Origin: Membranipora membranacea
Lineage: Eukaryota > Bryozoa > Gymnolaemata > Cheilostomatida > Membraniporidae
Length of the DNA stretch: 64,000 nucleotides
Assembly: GCA_914767715.1 (NCBI GenBank)
Contig: OU612072.1
Location: 20,522,001 to 20,586,000 of the forward strand
Direction of reading: 5' to 3'
The notes under the pieces are model-generated. The model saw nothing but the letters and a program-made list of their open reading frames with translations. It searched no databases and was not told where the DNA came from. Positions 47,919 to 61,376 of this stretch are shown here, one piece after another (position 1 is the first letter of the stretch; each line of letters begins with the position of its first letter). The translations under genes were made by a program, and so were the position numbers.

Positions 47919-50800
47919 TACTTTCTTCCCGGCAGCTCTAAACATATCATATACAATGGTCAATTGTTACATAGCAGGTTATATATATATATATATTATA
48001 TATATCACCTCGTTGTATATTAACGTAGTCAGTAATGCGGTCTGTTGGGTATTGTCTAGCTGTAGTGTCAATCCAGTGTAGAATTCTTCAGTATGCTGTC
48101 AGCAACCTGCTGTGGAATGTCAGTAATTACCATCGATACTGATAGTAGCAAAGATTATAAATACTAAGATATGACACTCCTATCAAACTGCGGTCTTCAG
48201 TTGAATAGGCAAGCGGCCGCATGAAAACGAGTGTTACGCTTCAATTATGAGCTTTATGATTAGTGGCTTTCAATAGAACTTCAATAGGAAATTCAAAATT
48301 TACACAGGTAGCCTGTTTGTTTTTCATGAAAATTATGTATTTCCAAATTTCACTGAAACTTCAAATAAAAATATTTTAGATCTAGACATTTCAGGCATCT
48401 CAATGATGTAAAAATCAAAATTATGTGATGATTACAAACAAGTGATTTTAAGTTTTGAGGATTTTTTTTAGCAATCTTTACAAACTTTAAGATGTTTTGA
48501 CACACAAGACTTACTCAGATAAACAGTTCTCTTTACATCAAAAACTAGTGTTTGCATGTCTTAAAGTAGATCCATGTAAATAAATATGTTATCTAGTTAT
48601 TTCAGTCTTCAGGGTGATAAAAAATCCAAATGAATTTGACGGCCTCCTAGAGAGAAGTATTGAAATGTGTTAGCAGTGAGTGACTTGGAGAAGCTTTCTG
48701 TTTTGGGCCATCAGATCATGTCCATTTGTGCACCACAGTTACTCAGCACATCTAAACATGGACTATCAATATTACTGAATAAGTGCAGTCTATGTCAATG
48801 CACAGATCAGTTTCTTTGAAAATGAATTCAAATTTTTGAGTATCGAGTTAATATGGATCTTACTCGAGAGGATATCGTAGGATCTTGTTGCAAGATTTGG
48901 TAAAAAACTATAAAGTACACTGTAGGATCAACTAAGTGACATTGGCCTTATCATAGCGTTTGAGGGGAAACATGACTAACGATAGTTTGACTACCAAGGG
49001 AAGGTGATATAAATGGAACTGTGGTGATCTTACCACTTACTATTTTGCCAGCGACTAAACGCCTGGTAGGTTAACTATATGATAGCTGAGATTATGGGTG
49101 GAGTTTCACTGATGTAGTTGAGTACTAGAGTATGGACCGGAGTTTTCATGTTATAACGCTAAGCTCAATCTAAAATAAAGGCCCCATCATTCATGCAGAT
49201 GGTTGGGTAATTTTTGCTTAGCATATGTATAGAAGAGACATGTCCATATGGCGCTATGAACTGGACACTTTTTGGGCCGTCTCTATAGCCACATTTACCT
49301 CTTAAATTGGAGCAAATGTTCTCAAGTAAATATCTTGGTTGAGGTGATTGGTAATAATGATTATTTTCATGGTTCACAAAAAGATTATGTTGGAGGGGGA
49401 GGGAGAAAAGAAGGCTGTTTTTGGGCTGTTTTTATCTAGTTTTCAGCTTGTGAATGACAAATTTCATAAATCTGACACCTTCCTTTGGTCAGCTTAGAAT
49501 GACTGTTGGTCATAGGAAACTTTGTTTGATATAAGGGCTATCTAGTATTGTGTGTACCTTGTCTTACTCATCTCACAAAGGAATATAAGCCACTAAATCA
49601 AATATATCTGCAAAATCCATTGACTGACTACATGAATAAATGCCTAGACTGTGGCCCATATGTTCTGGTAACACATGTAAACAAAATCAAGAGAATTGCA
49701 TGAACCATTCTCAGGCAAATCTGAAATAAGTAAGGCTATGTCTGCAGAAAGAAATCATTTCTACATTGTAATCTTATATAAACAGAGCAAGCGAGCACAG
49801 CATCCTAAAATGACAAACACTCGTTTTCACGCTTGAATTGCTGTGGACAGGGAACAGCGGGAGTGTCATGTCATAGTCATTGATAGTAGCAGGGGGGACA
49901 TATCCATCTACTGTATAACCTCAGTAACCAGCCTATCTGGAATGGCTATACCCATCAGTTGTTCTAAGAAGTAAGAAAGACATTTCCCTTTTCTTTCATT
50001 GTTTAATTCAATTTAATTTAATTTTAATTTAATTCAAGTTTATAATTAAGCCTCAACCTTGGTTGCTGAGTCGATTGTTTGTGCAAGCAGATGGGGAATA
50101 ATATTGGCGGTCACTGAGATCATGGTACTGATACAGTGGTGTAAGCAAAGGTGTTAGACTACAGTTGCTTTCGCTACAAGTCTGCAGACCATCCAAAAAA
50201 TCCTTCACTGGAAACAGTGTGTCATGGAAATTAACAATCGTGACCTCAAGAGTTTGATTTTTGGATCGTCGATGAGTGCATATTAGTAGATATACAGTAC
50301 TGACCTACTTCCTTGTCGGAAATCAGTCCTATTATGAAATATCAATTGTAGAATATAATAAAACACCTGTGTGGCCCAGTCAAACACTATAAGACACAGC
50401 GCCTTACACAGGAGTGGCATGCCATCTCTACAGTAACAGGGGTGTATTGCAAACATCAGGATCCCCAGATGATCTTCGATTGAAGTATCGCCTGAAGTTG
50501 AGATGTGACTCATCCATGAATTTTAAATCTCTTTCCAGCTTTTTTGGAATCAATTTATTTTCACTCACATTTCTTATCTTTGGTATAAAGTTGGGAGACA
50601 ATGTTACAATACGCCCCTGCCTGGGCTGTTATTACATTTCCCTTACGACTTTAGGATCTGTGTAGAAAATTTTCTAAGCATTCTATTCTGTCAAGCCTAG
50701 ACAGTGAAATTATTAATAACCAAGTAAAATATGTATAAATCAAACATTTGAATGCTAGATTTTTTAAGAACAAAGAGGCCTTCATCGAGCTGGATGTATC
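47919..50800. mobile_element. Copy-B-specific 2882-bp segment
   Basis: Copy A reads GACGGCAAGGGAG directly. Copy B reads GACGGCA, then 2882 bp, then GCAAGGGAG, so GCA is repeated at the borders. It could be an insertion with a 3-bp duplication or a deletion in A at the G-rich tract. No inverted ends or conserved coding frame are seen. It includes a (TA)n run near 47983-48004. Confidence 0.5.
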
Positions 50801-50803
50801 GCA

Positions 50804-50866
50804 AGGGAGGGAGGGAGGGAGGGAGGGAGGGAGGGAGGGAGGGAGGGAGGGAGGAAGGGAGGGACG
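50804..50866 (+). repeat. (GGGA)n microsatellite
   Basis: Short (GGGA)n tract at the place homologous to 7264-7694 in copy A, much contracted and without the long GGAC blocks. Confidence 0.95.
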
Positions 50867-52149
50867 GAGTCCACTGGTGACTATAACTTCACCTCAGTGC
50901 GGCTGTCATGTATGATTGCGGAAAATGCTGACATATCAGAATTACACGCAGTTTATTACCTGACAGATTAATTTTGTGAATAATTTTTTCCCATCTGAGA
51001 TCACATTAATTTAGATCTCACTTGTACTGACATCATCTCTACCTTGTTCTACAAGGTCGTTCATTGACCCAAAATTCTAATAGTGTTTTTTTTAAAATAG
51101 AAATGATCGAGAAGGATCTGGACTAAAAATGGGGATCCTAAAGAAAGTATCTCCAAATATATACTTCAGAACATCTCAAGAGTCTAATTGATGAGCTGGC
51201 CGCTTTGTACATACTTCTCTATGAATCACAAAGTTTATGCATCGTTGATGAGTTTAATGTAACTGATTTACTGAAAGGACGTACTATCTAACAGTCTGGT
51301 CACTTTTTAATAGTTCCTGGTACAGAGTGGACTGTGGGTAGTTCTTATGATGAGGCTTAGCTCCATATCCTGTAACGCAACACGAGAGAGTACTGATATC
51401 CGGCTTTAGGATGCAGTCTTTTCTAATTGGTTACTGACGGCGATATCCTTTACTAGATATCACCATTCAATTCTTCGAATCACACAACCAGCAAGGTGTA
51501 CTATAACTCATTGCTTTAAAGATGGTATTCTGGTGACAAAAAAATTTGTTGACTGATATCGCAATACCCTACTTACGCTAAGTAAGCCACGCAGGCACAA
51601 AGACTAAAGGGAATGAGCAGCAGTGCTTTGACAGTAATTGGTTGATGACCGGCTCAAGACAACCATTTCATCATGAAATATGTGTAAGTTGATCTGGGAG
51701 GGAAATGTCAGGGGGAGATATATGTTTACTGTTTATGTAGCTGACGATAAATCTGTACCAGAATACCATGTTCTTGCACATATAAAGAAGCCAAATTGAG
51801 CGATAGAAACCATCACTTCAACTAAGAAAAGCGTTTGATTATTTTGTTGTCTCAGAGGAAAGGAGGGTATAACTTCTTCAATCTCTTAAATAATCCGATA
51901 GAGAGAGGATGTTATTGGCATAAAAATATGACAAGGTTTTGTCACTCACTGCGTCCCGGAGAATACATGGTGAGGTAGGGGGTATGCTTTGAGGAATATT
52001 ATCCCTGAAAAAAAATTCCAGTTACAATTTATTCTCAGGAGTGTACACAGTGAGCTCACTCAAACTCCAGCAGCCTGTGTGATCTGACATCTATTTCTCA
52101 GCTAACCATTAATTGGATTTCAATATATGTTTCCTGGCGATGATTAATC

Positions 52150-53350
52150 ACATCCCAATTATGATTAGAGCATCAACTTCACATGTCACTGCTTGAGTTT
52201 TATTGCATTGTTGACATGAGGATGTCTTATCAATGCTAAATTCCCATGACTGGGAACGAGGAAAAGTCACACTTCTAGTTCTACATAAATTAATATACCA
52301 CCATTTAGCGCTACGCGACATTCAACTGATAAGAGCACCAGGTGAAACTTTCACTTGTAGTGTAGTTGAATACTGATGACTCAAGTATCACTTATCAATG
52401 TAAATATTGCAAGGTCATTAATACTGACAATATGAGGTCTCATGGCCGATAATTCACAATATATAACCAGACGCGGATGTTTGTGTCTCACATCTGATAA
52501 ACGAATAAAATTGACCACTCACAATATAGTTGATGAGTGTGTCTTAGCGGTCGAAGTGATGGATACATGGGAACACACACTGCGTTTTGATTTTTGGCAT
52601 GAATGTGCCTATCAATATATTTAACTCTAACATATGCTTCATCCTCTACTGAACTATGAATTGTTGGTACAATTGAATAGCAGTGGATGAACTCATGTCA
52701 CCCGGCTTCATAAGGGCCACAGCTACTTTTTTGTGGCTGCGCAACAAGCCTACAGTTTATGCGAATAAGACCATAAGGGTAGAATAGTAATATGATTCAG
52801 GATAAATTTGGAAAAAAATTTGATGGGTTGTATGTCTTGCATATGGGATAAATCATGAACGTTGAGGGTCTAAAATACACAATGATTAGGAACTAATTGT
52901 AAGGGCACAACTCTTACTTTAATCGGTTTTAGTGTGTAAACGAGTTGGAGAATGCAAGCAGTCACTCAGTGTAATTTTTAACACCTCTCTTTCTTGACGA
53001 TATCATAAGCAATGTAACCTGGCAAGGAGTACTTGCAGGATAGTAACGATAAGAGTGCCAAATACGCACTCCGCGGCGGGAGTACTAAGCATTGGTGAAA
53101 GCGCCCTATTAAAAGTCATGCTTGTTCTACGTAAGTTCTAAATATTCACCGCTTATGACGCGTCAAACATTTGATAGGAGAACCTTTCACTGGATATTAT
53201 TGAATACTGTTACTTGAGTTTCGCCTATCTATGTAAAGATTACAAGGTCAGTAATAGAGACAAAGTCACATCTCATGGTCTCCCATGATTAAACATACAT
53301 AACCAGTTGGCGACAATTTGCCTCACACAACTGATAAGAGCACCCAATTA
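52150..53350. repeat. GATA-bracketed repeat units in copy B
   Basis: Units begin at ~52155 (degenerate), 52326 (CTGATAAGAGCACC ... ACTTATCAATG, ~60 bp), 52493, 53046, 53172 and 53331, in the same order as in copy A. Confidence 0.55.
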
Positions 53351-54453
53351 ACAACTAACCTTGACATTCGCTTTGATTTTTCCTGATTTTAGGGCTGCGC
53401 CAATACCAAAACTTTATTCAGCTCATGCTGTGAAAGTCACTACAAGTTCATTGAACAATGCTTATAAACTGCAAGACGTAAACTCCAATATTGATGAAAT
53501 TCGGAATAAGTCTAAATCGATTTCTTTTCAAAATGCGATGCCAAAGATAAAACATATCTATTGCAATGCTCAGCCCTAATCTTGGGAAGAAATTGCTTTG
53601 AATTCATTGCGTTAGATGAAATTTAGAAACGCAAAGCTATTGGTATGTAATATCATGCATTACATTGATGAACCGATGGCATCAAGGAGACATGAACTGA
53701 TAGCAAAATTTTAAGGTGTAACTTCTTTTTACAAATCAAAAGCTGTAAGCGGTATTCATGACCCGGATAAGTCAAATGATGGCTGCGGATTCATTTATCA
53801 AGCACCTAAGTCATATACCCCAATATCCACCATAGCTTCAGGAAAATGGGGCATCCCAGAATAAGTTGCTTTGTGGGAACACAGTATTATCCTTCTTGAT
53901 AGCAATTTTCCTGAAACATCAAAATATCCGAGCCAAAATATATCTCAGGATTAAGTATGATTCCATAGCAACAGGACCTGACCATAGAGATCGCAGGTCC
54001 TTACCAAAGCTATGAGGGGGCTCTTGACCACCCTGATGCCCTTTGACATGATACCCTTTGGGTACAATGAAAAACACTGACAATTATTAATTTTTAATGG
54101 TTTCGTTTCCATCAAGTTATGTATCTTGATTGATTATAAAGTAAAACATAGGACAAAATTTTCTTTCTACAACTTCAAATGTACAGCCAATCTTGCTGTA
54201 AAGTTTCTATGCAATTATTGAGGAATAATGAAGTGTCCGAAAAAGAAAGGAAGTACGGGTTCTAAGAAGTAGGTAGGGTAGCACAGCCCCCTGACTAACC
54301 TCTGTCACTATTCTCGATTAAATAAATTTTAATCAAGCATCACACAATGAATCAATGGAATCGTGAGGTATATTTTAGTAGTTTCTGTCATTATAATCCC
54401 TACTAAAGGCCGATACTGTGAAGTGGTGCAACATGGTTTAACTCATTACTTTG

Positions 54454-54562
54454 TTAGACACAAGAATCTGTTCTCTTGTCATATTTCTTATTATTGAGAC
54501 ATGAAGAAGTCAGCACCAGCTCAGCGTACGCTCCTGTCTTTGCCTTTGTTGGATAGACCAGC
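54454..54562 (-). other. Possible alternative last exon of the NHL gene
   Basis: Acceptor CCATCTTGTAG, then 109 nt open in the phase left by the donor at 54708/54707, ending TAA; it would encode LVYPTKAKTGAYAEL ... KRTDSCV. In copy A the same place lacks 11 bp, so the frame there stops earlier. It may be 3' UTR. Confidence 0.3.
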
Positions 54563-54703
54563 CTACAAGATGGGAAAACAGAATAACATCAATTGACTGT
54601 TGGGTTTGGTCTTACAGAATTATCAGAATTTGATTAGCATATCTTTTCATGACGCATATAAAAGAAAATAAAGTGAAATTCGGGACAACAATATTAGAAT
54701 CAC

Positions 54704-57700
54704 TCACGGAGGCGTTCTGCTGATGACCACAATATTCAGTATTGGGTATCTGCTCTCTTCAAGGAGACTGTCTGTTAGTCTCTGCTTCAGTCCTACAGGG
54801 ATTTCTGTAACTGTGCCATCAAATGTTACATCAGTAGACCAGGTCACTGTCAGGGTATCATTGTCACAGCTCAGCTTTGCCTTAGAACCAACCTTAGGGA
54901 TGCAGTCTACAAATCAAAATCGATACAATATGGATGGTATGGTATTAAAACATACAGTTTTTGATTTTTTTTGCCTGCTCCATCATTCAACTCCTCCAAA
55001 GCCTAATAACACGTTCAACACTGGCTTTGAGTTTGCTAGTTCTGGCTCTGAAGATTTTAACCTTTGTAATATATATATTGCCATTTATATGCAGTTTTGA
55101 CATTGTAAATAAATTGTTAGCTAGCATGAAAGGTAAATTAACCATTTGTTTCAATATTAGGTATTAACCAGTCTATAATCATTCTTTGTGAACGTATGAT
55201 AAGGTTTATCCTTTGTATACATAAAAGTACTGATGTTTAATATGAAGGTAACGGTCATGTTCTATGTCCTATGCTGTGTATTTGCTAAGTGAAGATATCT
55301 GTAATGAAGCACTCACCGTGTTTACATATTTCTCTTATCTGGTTGTCATTACCATCGGCGGTGACTTTTAGAGTAGATAGCGCGACGGTATCAGTCAGTA
55401 CTGTACACTTTATATTGTCATACCTAGCAACGAGATCTAGTCCTCTCACCAACAAGTAATCTGCAATATTATTAATCCATGGTTAATACCACTCAGGGCA
55501 TGACTGTAAGAATTATACAGGGATTTGCAGTTTTCTGTATGGTATTGGAGCTATTTTCAATAAACTGGCACTACCTTGGAATATAATACTGACATTAGGT
55601 ATATTAAATAAATTCTGCATTCTCTACCTTTGACTTCTACTTCGAGTGAACAGTTGCTATTTCTCCCTTTTATACGATAATTGTAAACCCCCACAGGTAG
55701 TTCTAGTGTATGAGTAGTGCCATCTAGTGTGAGGTCAAGCGCTGATAACCCAGTAGAAGGAGAGGCAACTCCTCTGATTACCTCTGGACAATCTTCATTC
55801 TTAGGTACTGTACCTGGAAAATAATTAAACGCATAATGAAGGTTGAACAACATCTAATAGATATAGGTAATGAAACATTACCAAGTTTGTCCTACGAGGA
55901 ACAAAAAAACACCACAAAGGTCTTGGCAGCTGCCAACAGTAAGGAATATATAGCTGAGCTACATTATGATACTGATTACTCATTAAAGCCCAAATGGCCA
56001 GTAAGTCATATCGGATTAGGTGTTGGTGTACCGGGTTATGCAGGCCTAGATGACTGTCCTAGATGACTGTGTGTTTGATCTCACGCACTAAAATGTACAA
56101 TCATGAGCAGCTAAAAAATCTAAATATGTTGGGTTATCTGTATACTCACCATTATTTATGACCGAAATATTTATTGGTAGGTTAATATGGCAGTAAATTA
56201 TTTATATTTATACTCACCGTTGTTTATCACTATAATATTTATGGTACAATTGTCTTCATAAATTGCATGAGTTCCGACGGCTAAACTTGAGTTTACACTC
56301 GGAGTCACCTCGACTAATGCTCGCTCATCATTAGATTTCACATACAGTGTCATGTTTCTGTCCTGACAAGGTGGTATAGTGGTAGTCTCTACAGATTAAA
56401 ATAAAAATTCATCATTTGCCTGGCGATACTATTTATATGGGTACAAAAAATGTCTGGTGAAAATTATTTCAGTGGGCTTTGGGACTTGTGCTTAGGTGCT
56501 TGTGTACCAAGTGGGATTCTGATTGCCATATAAATGTGAGTCTATCTTACATTTGATGAACAGGTATTAAATTGACACGGTCAAATTAGCAATGAATTAT
56601 TCATAATTATACTCACCATTATTTATGACTATAATATTTAAAGTACAGTTGTCTTCATAAATCACATGAGTTCCGACAGCTAAACTTGTGTTTACACTTG
56701 GTGTCACCTCGACAAAGGCTCTCTCCTCTTCAGATGTCACATACAGTGTCATGTTTCTGTCATGACAAGGCACTCTTGCGGTAGTTCCTACAGGTAAAAA
56801 TAAATATACATCATTTGCCTGGTAATACTATTTATAGGAGTGCAAAAATGTCTGCGGCAAGGTATTTTAATGGATAGCTTGAATTAATTGGCAATCATCT
56901 ATTTATACAATGGTACAATGGTACAATGGTCTTCATAAATCACATGAGTCCCTACAGCTAAACTTGTGTTTACACTCGGAGTCACCTAGACTACTGCTCG
57001 CTCATCATCAGATGTCACAAAGAGAGTCATGTTTCTGTCCTGACAAGGCACCCTAGTAGTAGTTCCTGCAGTTCAAATAAATATTCATTATTTCTGTGAG
57101 GATACTATTCAATATTATAGGGGAACAAATAGTGTCTGTTAGATATGAATTTAGTTTGGGTTCTGAGTTTAGGTACTTTTGAACCAAATATTTGAGGTGG
57201 TATCATTCATTCAACCGGCAGCAATGTATTTTAATGGATAGCTTGAATTAATTGGGAATCAATTATTTATATTTATACCCACCGTTATTAATGACTATAA
57301 TGTTTATAGTACAGTCGCTTTTATGGATCACATGTCTACCCACAGCAAATTCAGTCTGTAAATCAGGAGTTATGTCCACTTGTGCTTTCTCCTCATCGGA
57401 TGTCACATAGAGAGTCAGGTTTCTGTCCTGACAAGGTGATTCGGTGGTAGTTATATGGGTAGTAGTTGATGGTGTGGTAGTTGTAGGTATTGGCATAGTT
57501 TTTGGTTTTTGATCTAAAAAATAAACGAGTTTGATTTGGTTGGGTTGGTTTGAACACGACATTCAAATGAAACAAAAATGTGGTGAAGTGGGAATTTAAT
57601 ATGCTCCATCCACCGATGACTGCACTGCTAGCCGGTCAGTCACATATGGAGGTACCAAAAATTCGCCATGTACTACTCTGCTTTATGATTTAATTATTTC

Positions 57701-59770
57701 CAATCTCCTTTTATGGAGTTATCTTTTCATGTGAGGCAATGAGGTATATCTAATCGAATATCTACTATTTATTGAAAACATCTATTTTCCTCTAACATGA
57801 ATATAAGGCAGGGATAGGTAAAGTGATATAGAAATGACCAGCATGTACTTACCTATAAACTCAACATGAGATAGCAATGTATATATTGTGTACTCACATA
57901 TGAACTGCTGGATCCTCTTGTTTAGTCCGACATACAGTGAGTTATTTGTGATGAGTAGAGACCAGGGGAAGGACAGACATCCTGAGCAGAGATCCAGTGT
58001 GGATACTCTGTCTGAGTTCATGTCTACGAGTCGGATCCTGTTATTATTCCTGTCAGCCACCAGCAGTGTCTGATTACCTATGTACACGAGGTCATGTGGG
58101 TAGTAGAATAGAGAGTTAAGGAGAGAGCTGTCTGTGTAGCCTGAGGTCCCTGGTGACCCGGAGATAAGTGTTATTATCCTCTCTCTGTATGTGATACGGT
58201 AGAGAGCGTGTTCTGCTGTGACATACAGATTCCCTTTGTCATCCTGGGTCAGGTGTGAGATATACTGGAGTCGGTCGGACTTAACGAAAGTACCGACAGA
58301 GGCGGAGCTTACATCGACTGTCCTCACAGCCTTGTTAAACATGTCAGTGACGAGAAGCTGATCGACATCTTTCTTGTCTTTTATTACAGACCAGGGAGCG
58401 GAGAACTGACCGGGGAGACCTTCTGTGTATCCTGACAACTTACACTGTCCAGAGAAGACGGAGGTGAGGCCGGTGTGACGGTTAATCTCTCTCAGACAGT
58501 GATTGTTATGGTCAACTAAAACTACGCGCTTATCGCTAATCTGTGTGAACCCTGTGATATATTGGAACCTAGACTCAGTTCCTCTCCCCTCTCTGTATCC
58601 GTACTCAGTAGCGTTCCCGGCTATGGTCATATATGTTGTGCTATTGCTGGTCTTCAGTGAGTAGAGGTCTGTGTGCAGGATGTGACCGGGTTTGAAGAGA
58701 TCTCCTTCCATGTGATAAACAGCGCCTGAGGTGGTGGTGAAGTTTGTAGCTGTAGATCTCTCTAATCTGTAAGATTAATATCATTATGTAAACGAACAAT
58801 GTTAGTTAATTTCATCGTATTAACGCAGTAATTATTGAACAAAAAAACCACAGATATTGCAAATGCAATTTCATAATTTAAATGAAGTGTATTCTTCGTA
58901 TTCTAAGTATCCATGTACTAGTGGGTGAATCAAATATATCAGAATTATTAATTTTTCCCGAAATTGATTCAAATGGATAATTATGTTTTCTATCAACCAA
59001 TTGAATTTAAATGCAGGTTATACACCAGACACCAAAATATATAATATTTTACACGCGACTTTAGTTCACAGTAGATTATGGTTATTTGGAGTTGTCTCAT
59101 GTTATACACCATGAGGAGGCAATACACAAAATTTCAATTGAGCGACCTAAATTCAATATCTTGAGTAAAACAGATATTTGCTTCAATTAATCAACAAAAC
59201 TGTTTGCAATGTATAAATTACAAAAAAGTAACAGCTTGTACCAAAATTAATGTGTAATATCACAAATCACAAGAAGGAATGAAACGATCAAATGGTTAGT
59301 TCACTGTACATTGCCTACCCTGAATCTGATATTTTTACTAAAGGATATTCTAGCATAGAACTCAGAAGGCTTTCAAACCCTATTTATCACATCGATGGAA
59401 AGTGACTCACCGATCAACTAGAGACTGGGTATCCTGATCCATACACCACCCGGTATTTAGTGTCACACAACATAACACCTGTCAAAACAATGATGGTATT
59501 AATTAAGTTTGTTACAAAAGAAATAAGCAAGGTACTGTAGGTTAGGGGGGAGACACCTCCCATATAAAGAGAATACTGATTCCCCATTGAGACCCTCTGC
59601 ACACTCCTCATATAAGTGTTATGTCAGGGTTAAAGCATGTCATGCTTGTAATCTTCTGTACTATAACTACTTCTTATGTTCAGGATGATTACATAATATC
59701 AATTTTAAGGCTATAATTGAATTGCAATTCACATTGTACTTACAAGGAAAAGTGCCAGTCTCAGCTCCAT
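54704..59770 (-). CDS. Secreted NHL-propeller protein with tandem two-Cys modules (copy B)
   Basis: Exons (minus): 59770-59744 and 59478-59411 encode a signal peptide (MELRLALFLVLCCVTLNTGW) and its cleavage region; 58766-57898 an NHL-type propeller, residues ~33-321 (VVLVDHNNHCLREINRHTG, LLVADRNNNRIRLVDMNSDR, Asn-rich loops); 57513-57283 a Thr/Pro linker plus module 1; modules at 56787-56617 and 56388-56218; related modules at 55813-55628 and 55460-55317; last exon 54906-54704 ending TGA. Together 690 codons. Introns after the propeller are all phase 1. Each module starts at a Cys (PCQDRN) and ends at a second Cys (NCTIN), probably a disulfide. The exon at 57065 is dead and must be skipped. 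NHL propellers bind proteins or ligands; the role here is unknown. The final TGA overlaps a GTGAGT donor; splicing there to 54562-54454 would add ~36 residues. Confidence 0.8.
56900..57065 (-). pseudogene. Dead module exon in NHL gene copy B
   Basis: Begins like the other modules (acceptor, then PCQDRNMTLFV) but has an in-frame TAG at 56988-56986, and its end is replaced by a short tandem repeat of ACCATTGT with loss of the donor. The gene reads through only if this exon is skipped, which its phase allows. Confidence 0.85.
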
Positions 59771-59929
59771 GATTTTCAACAGGCCGAATATCTTCATCAG
59801 ACTATAGCAATATTAATTCTACACCTCTAGTCTCTCCTCAGTACGGTAAGTGAATGTACTGGCAGTGAACATAAGCCCGCTGCGGAGATATTTAGCTAGC
59901 GGCAACTAATATTTAACAAGTTATCTTCT

Positions 59930-60200
59930 ATGTGCGTCAAACTTCAGATAAGAGAGCTGAGTAAACCTTTCTCTGCCTGGTACTAAATACTGTTGACGTA
60001 GGAATCTCTTATCAGTGTAAACATTTTAAGGTAGCTATATTGGACAAAATCGTGTGTCCAGTTTTAACAAAGTCCCCAATATTGAACCAGGATACTGCTG
60101 CGTGCGTCAGAGACCTGATAAGAAGGACAGGCGAAACTTTCAGTGCTCAGTACTCAATCATGCTAATACAATGATGCGTATATCACTGTAAATGTTACAG
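59930..60200 (-). promoter_or_regulatory. Candidate 5' region of NHL gene copy B
   Basis: Two GATA-bracketed units (~59945-60020 and ~60110-60195) lie 175-430 bp upstream of the ATG at 59770, as in copy A. The TATA-like string of copy A is changed here. A regulatory role is inferred from position and conservation only. Confidence 0.35.
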
Positions 60201-60430
60201 GAGGCAACGAACTTAAATTTTATGAAAAGGAATGTAAATGTTGGCATGCCTTCCTGAGTTTCACTTGATGAGGCCCGATATTTACAAGTCTGAGTCTGTT
60301 GCATCAATTGAGCTAAAATGATAATAAGGAATGACAACTCTTTGTTTGTCATCAATATCTCTCTAACGGCATACAATTCTTGCGGTGAAACAATTATACC
60401 TGTACCTGTAATTGTTGATGAGGTTTATCA

Positions 60431-61376
60431 AGGGGCCCGATGTTTTCAAGTCTGAGCTGGTTTGATCAACTGAGCTACAATGATATTAACGAATGATGAC
60501 AGCACACAATTCTTGCGTGTATCAATTTTAGCCAATTTATTATTAGCTATTTTTTATGCAATTGCATTGCATGGATCTCATGACATCAAACTAGCTCAAC
60601 CTTACATACTAGCGGTAAGACTTTTGTAGTGTCTAACTTCTATCCTCAGACTGCTGTAAATACCTAATGCCGTTATCTAGTAGAAACAATTAACGGTGCT
60701 GGTAGGGCATGGCCGTCACGTCCAACTTTGATTTGATTTGTTACCCAAAAAAAATGCGTATTGGAAGGCAAACTGTCATAATTACTTTGTATTTACACAA
60801 TTACTTTCCTATCTCGATCCATAGCACCATGAAGAGTGAAGGAAAGAATGCATGTGTGCATTGCATTGTGGGGTACATAATTATTTAGTCATTACAATTT
60901 TGTCAGCCAAAAAACAAAATGATTGAAGAAAGGAAGACCAAAGCCGTGTCCTCTTCCACTAGCAATGGTAAGCCTAATATCCAACCTTACCCAACCGCAG
61001 TCATTATTTGGAGGACTTGAATAAATGCAGACGATGCTGGGGACTAGGGAACTAATACAGAAATTCTCCTCGATAATACTCATGATATTCATAACCTGAT
61101 TGCCTGGGTCTGAAGCAGGACATCTGACCATTCATTGCATCAAGACAAAGGGTGGGTGCATGAAGCTAAATATGCAGCCTGTTAACATATTTTGATCTGT
61201 TCCTGCAATACACCGTAATCGTTTAAAGTAACGCTAAGTGATTGCTTAGAATTATCAATTTTATAGAGCAGCCTACACAGCTTTGCTATTAAATCAAAGT
61301 CATGCTTAACAAAGTTTGTATCTGTTATCAATCAAGTTTCAAAGAAGCAAAATTGGACCGACTCATGTTCCTCGTC
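60431..61376. other. No gene seen
   Basis: Non-coding; contains one copy of the GCATTGTGGGGTA string (~60859-60871). The minus-strand 79-codon frame at 60892-61131 has no recognisable features. Confidence 0.45.

Larger units (their letters stand above)
47424..60430. repeat. Segmental duplication, copy B
   Basis: Direct-orientation copy of 6575-20525 (offset ~40 kb), carrying the better-preserved NHL-module gene. It lacks the 2.1-kb and 438-bp inserts of copy A, has its own ~2.9-kb insert at 47919-50800, and lacks ~190 bp found at ~6660-6850 in A. Confidence 0.9.
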
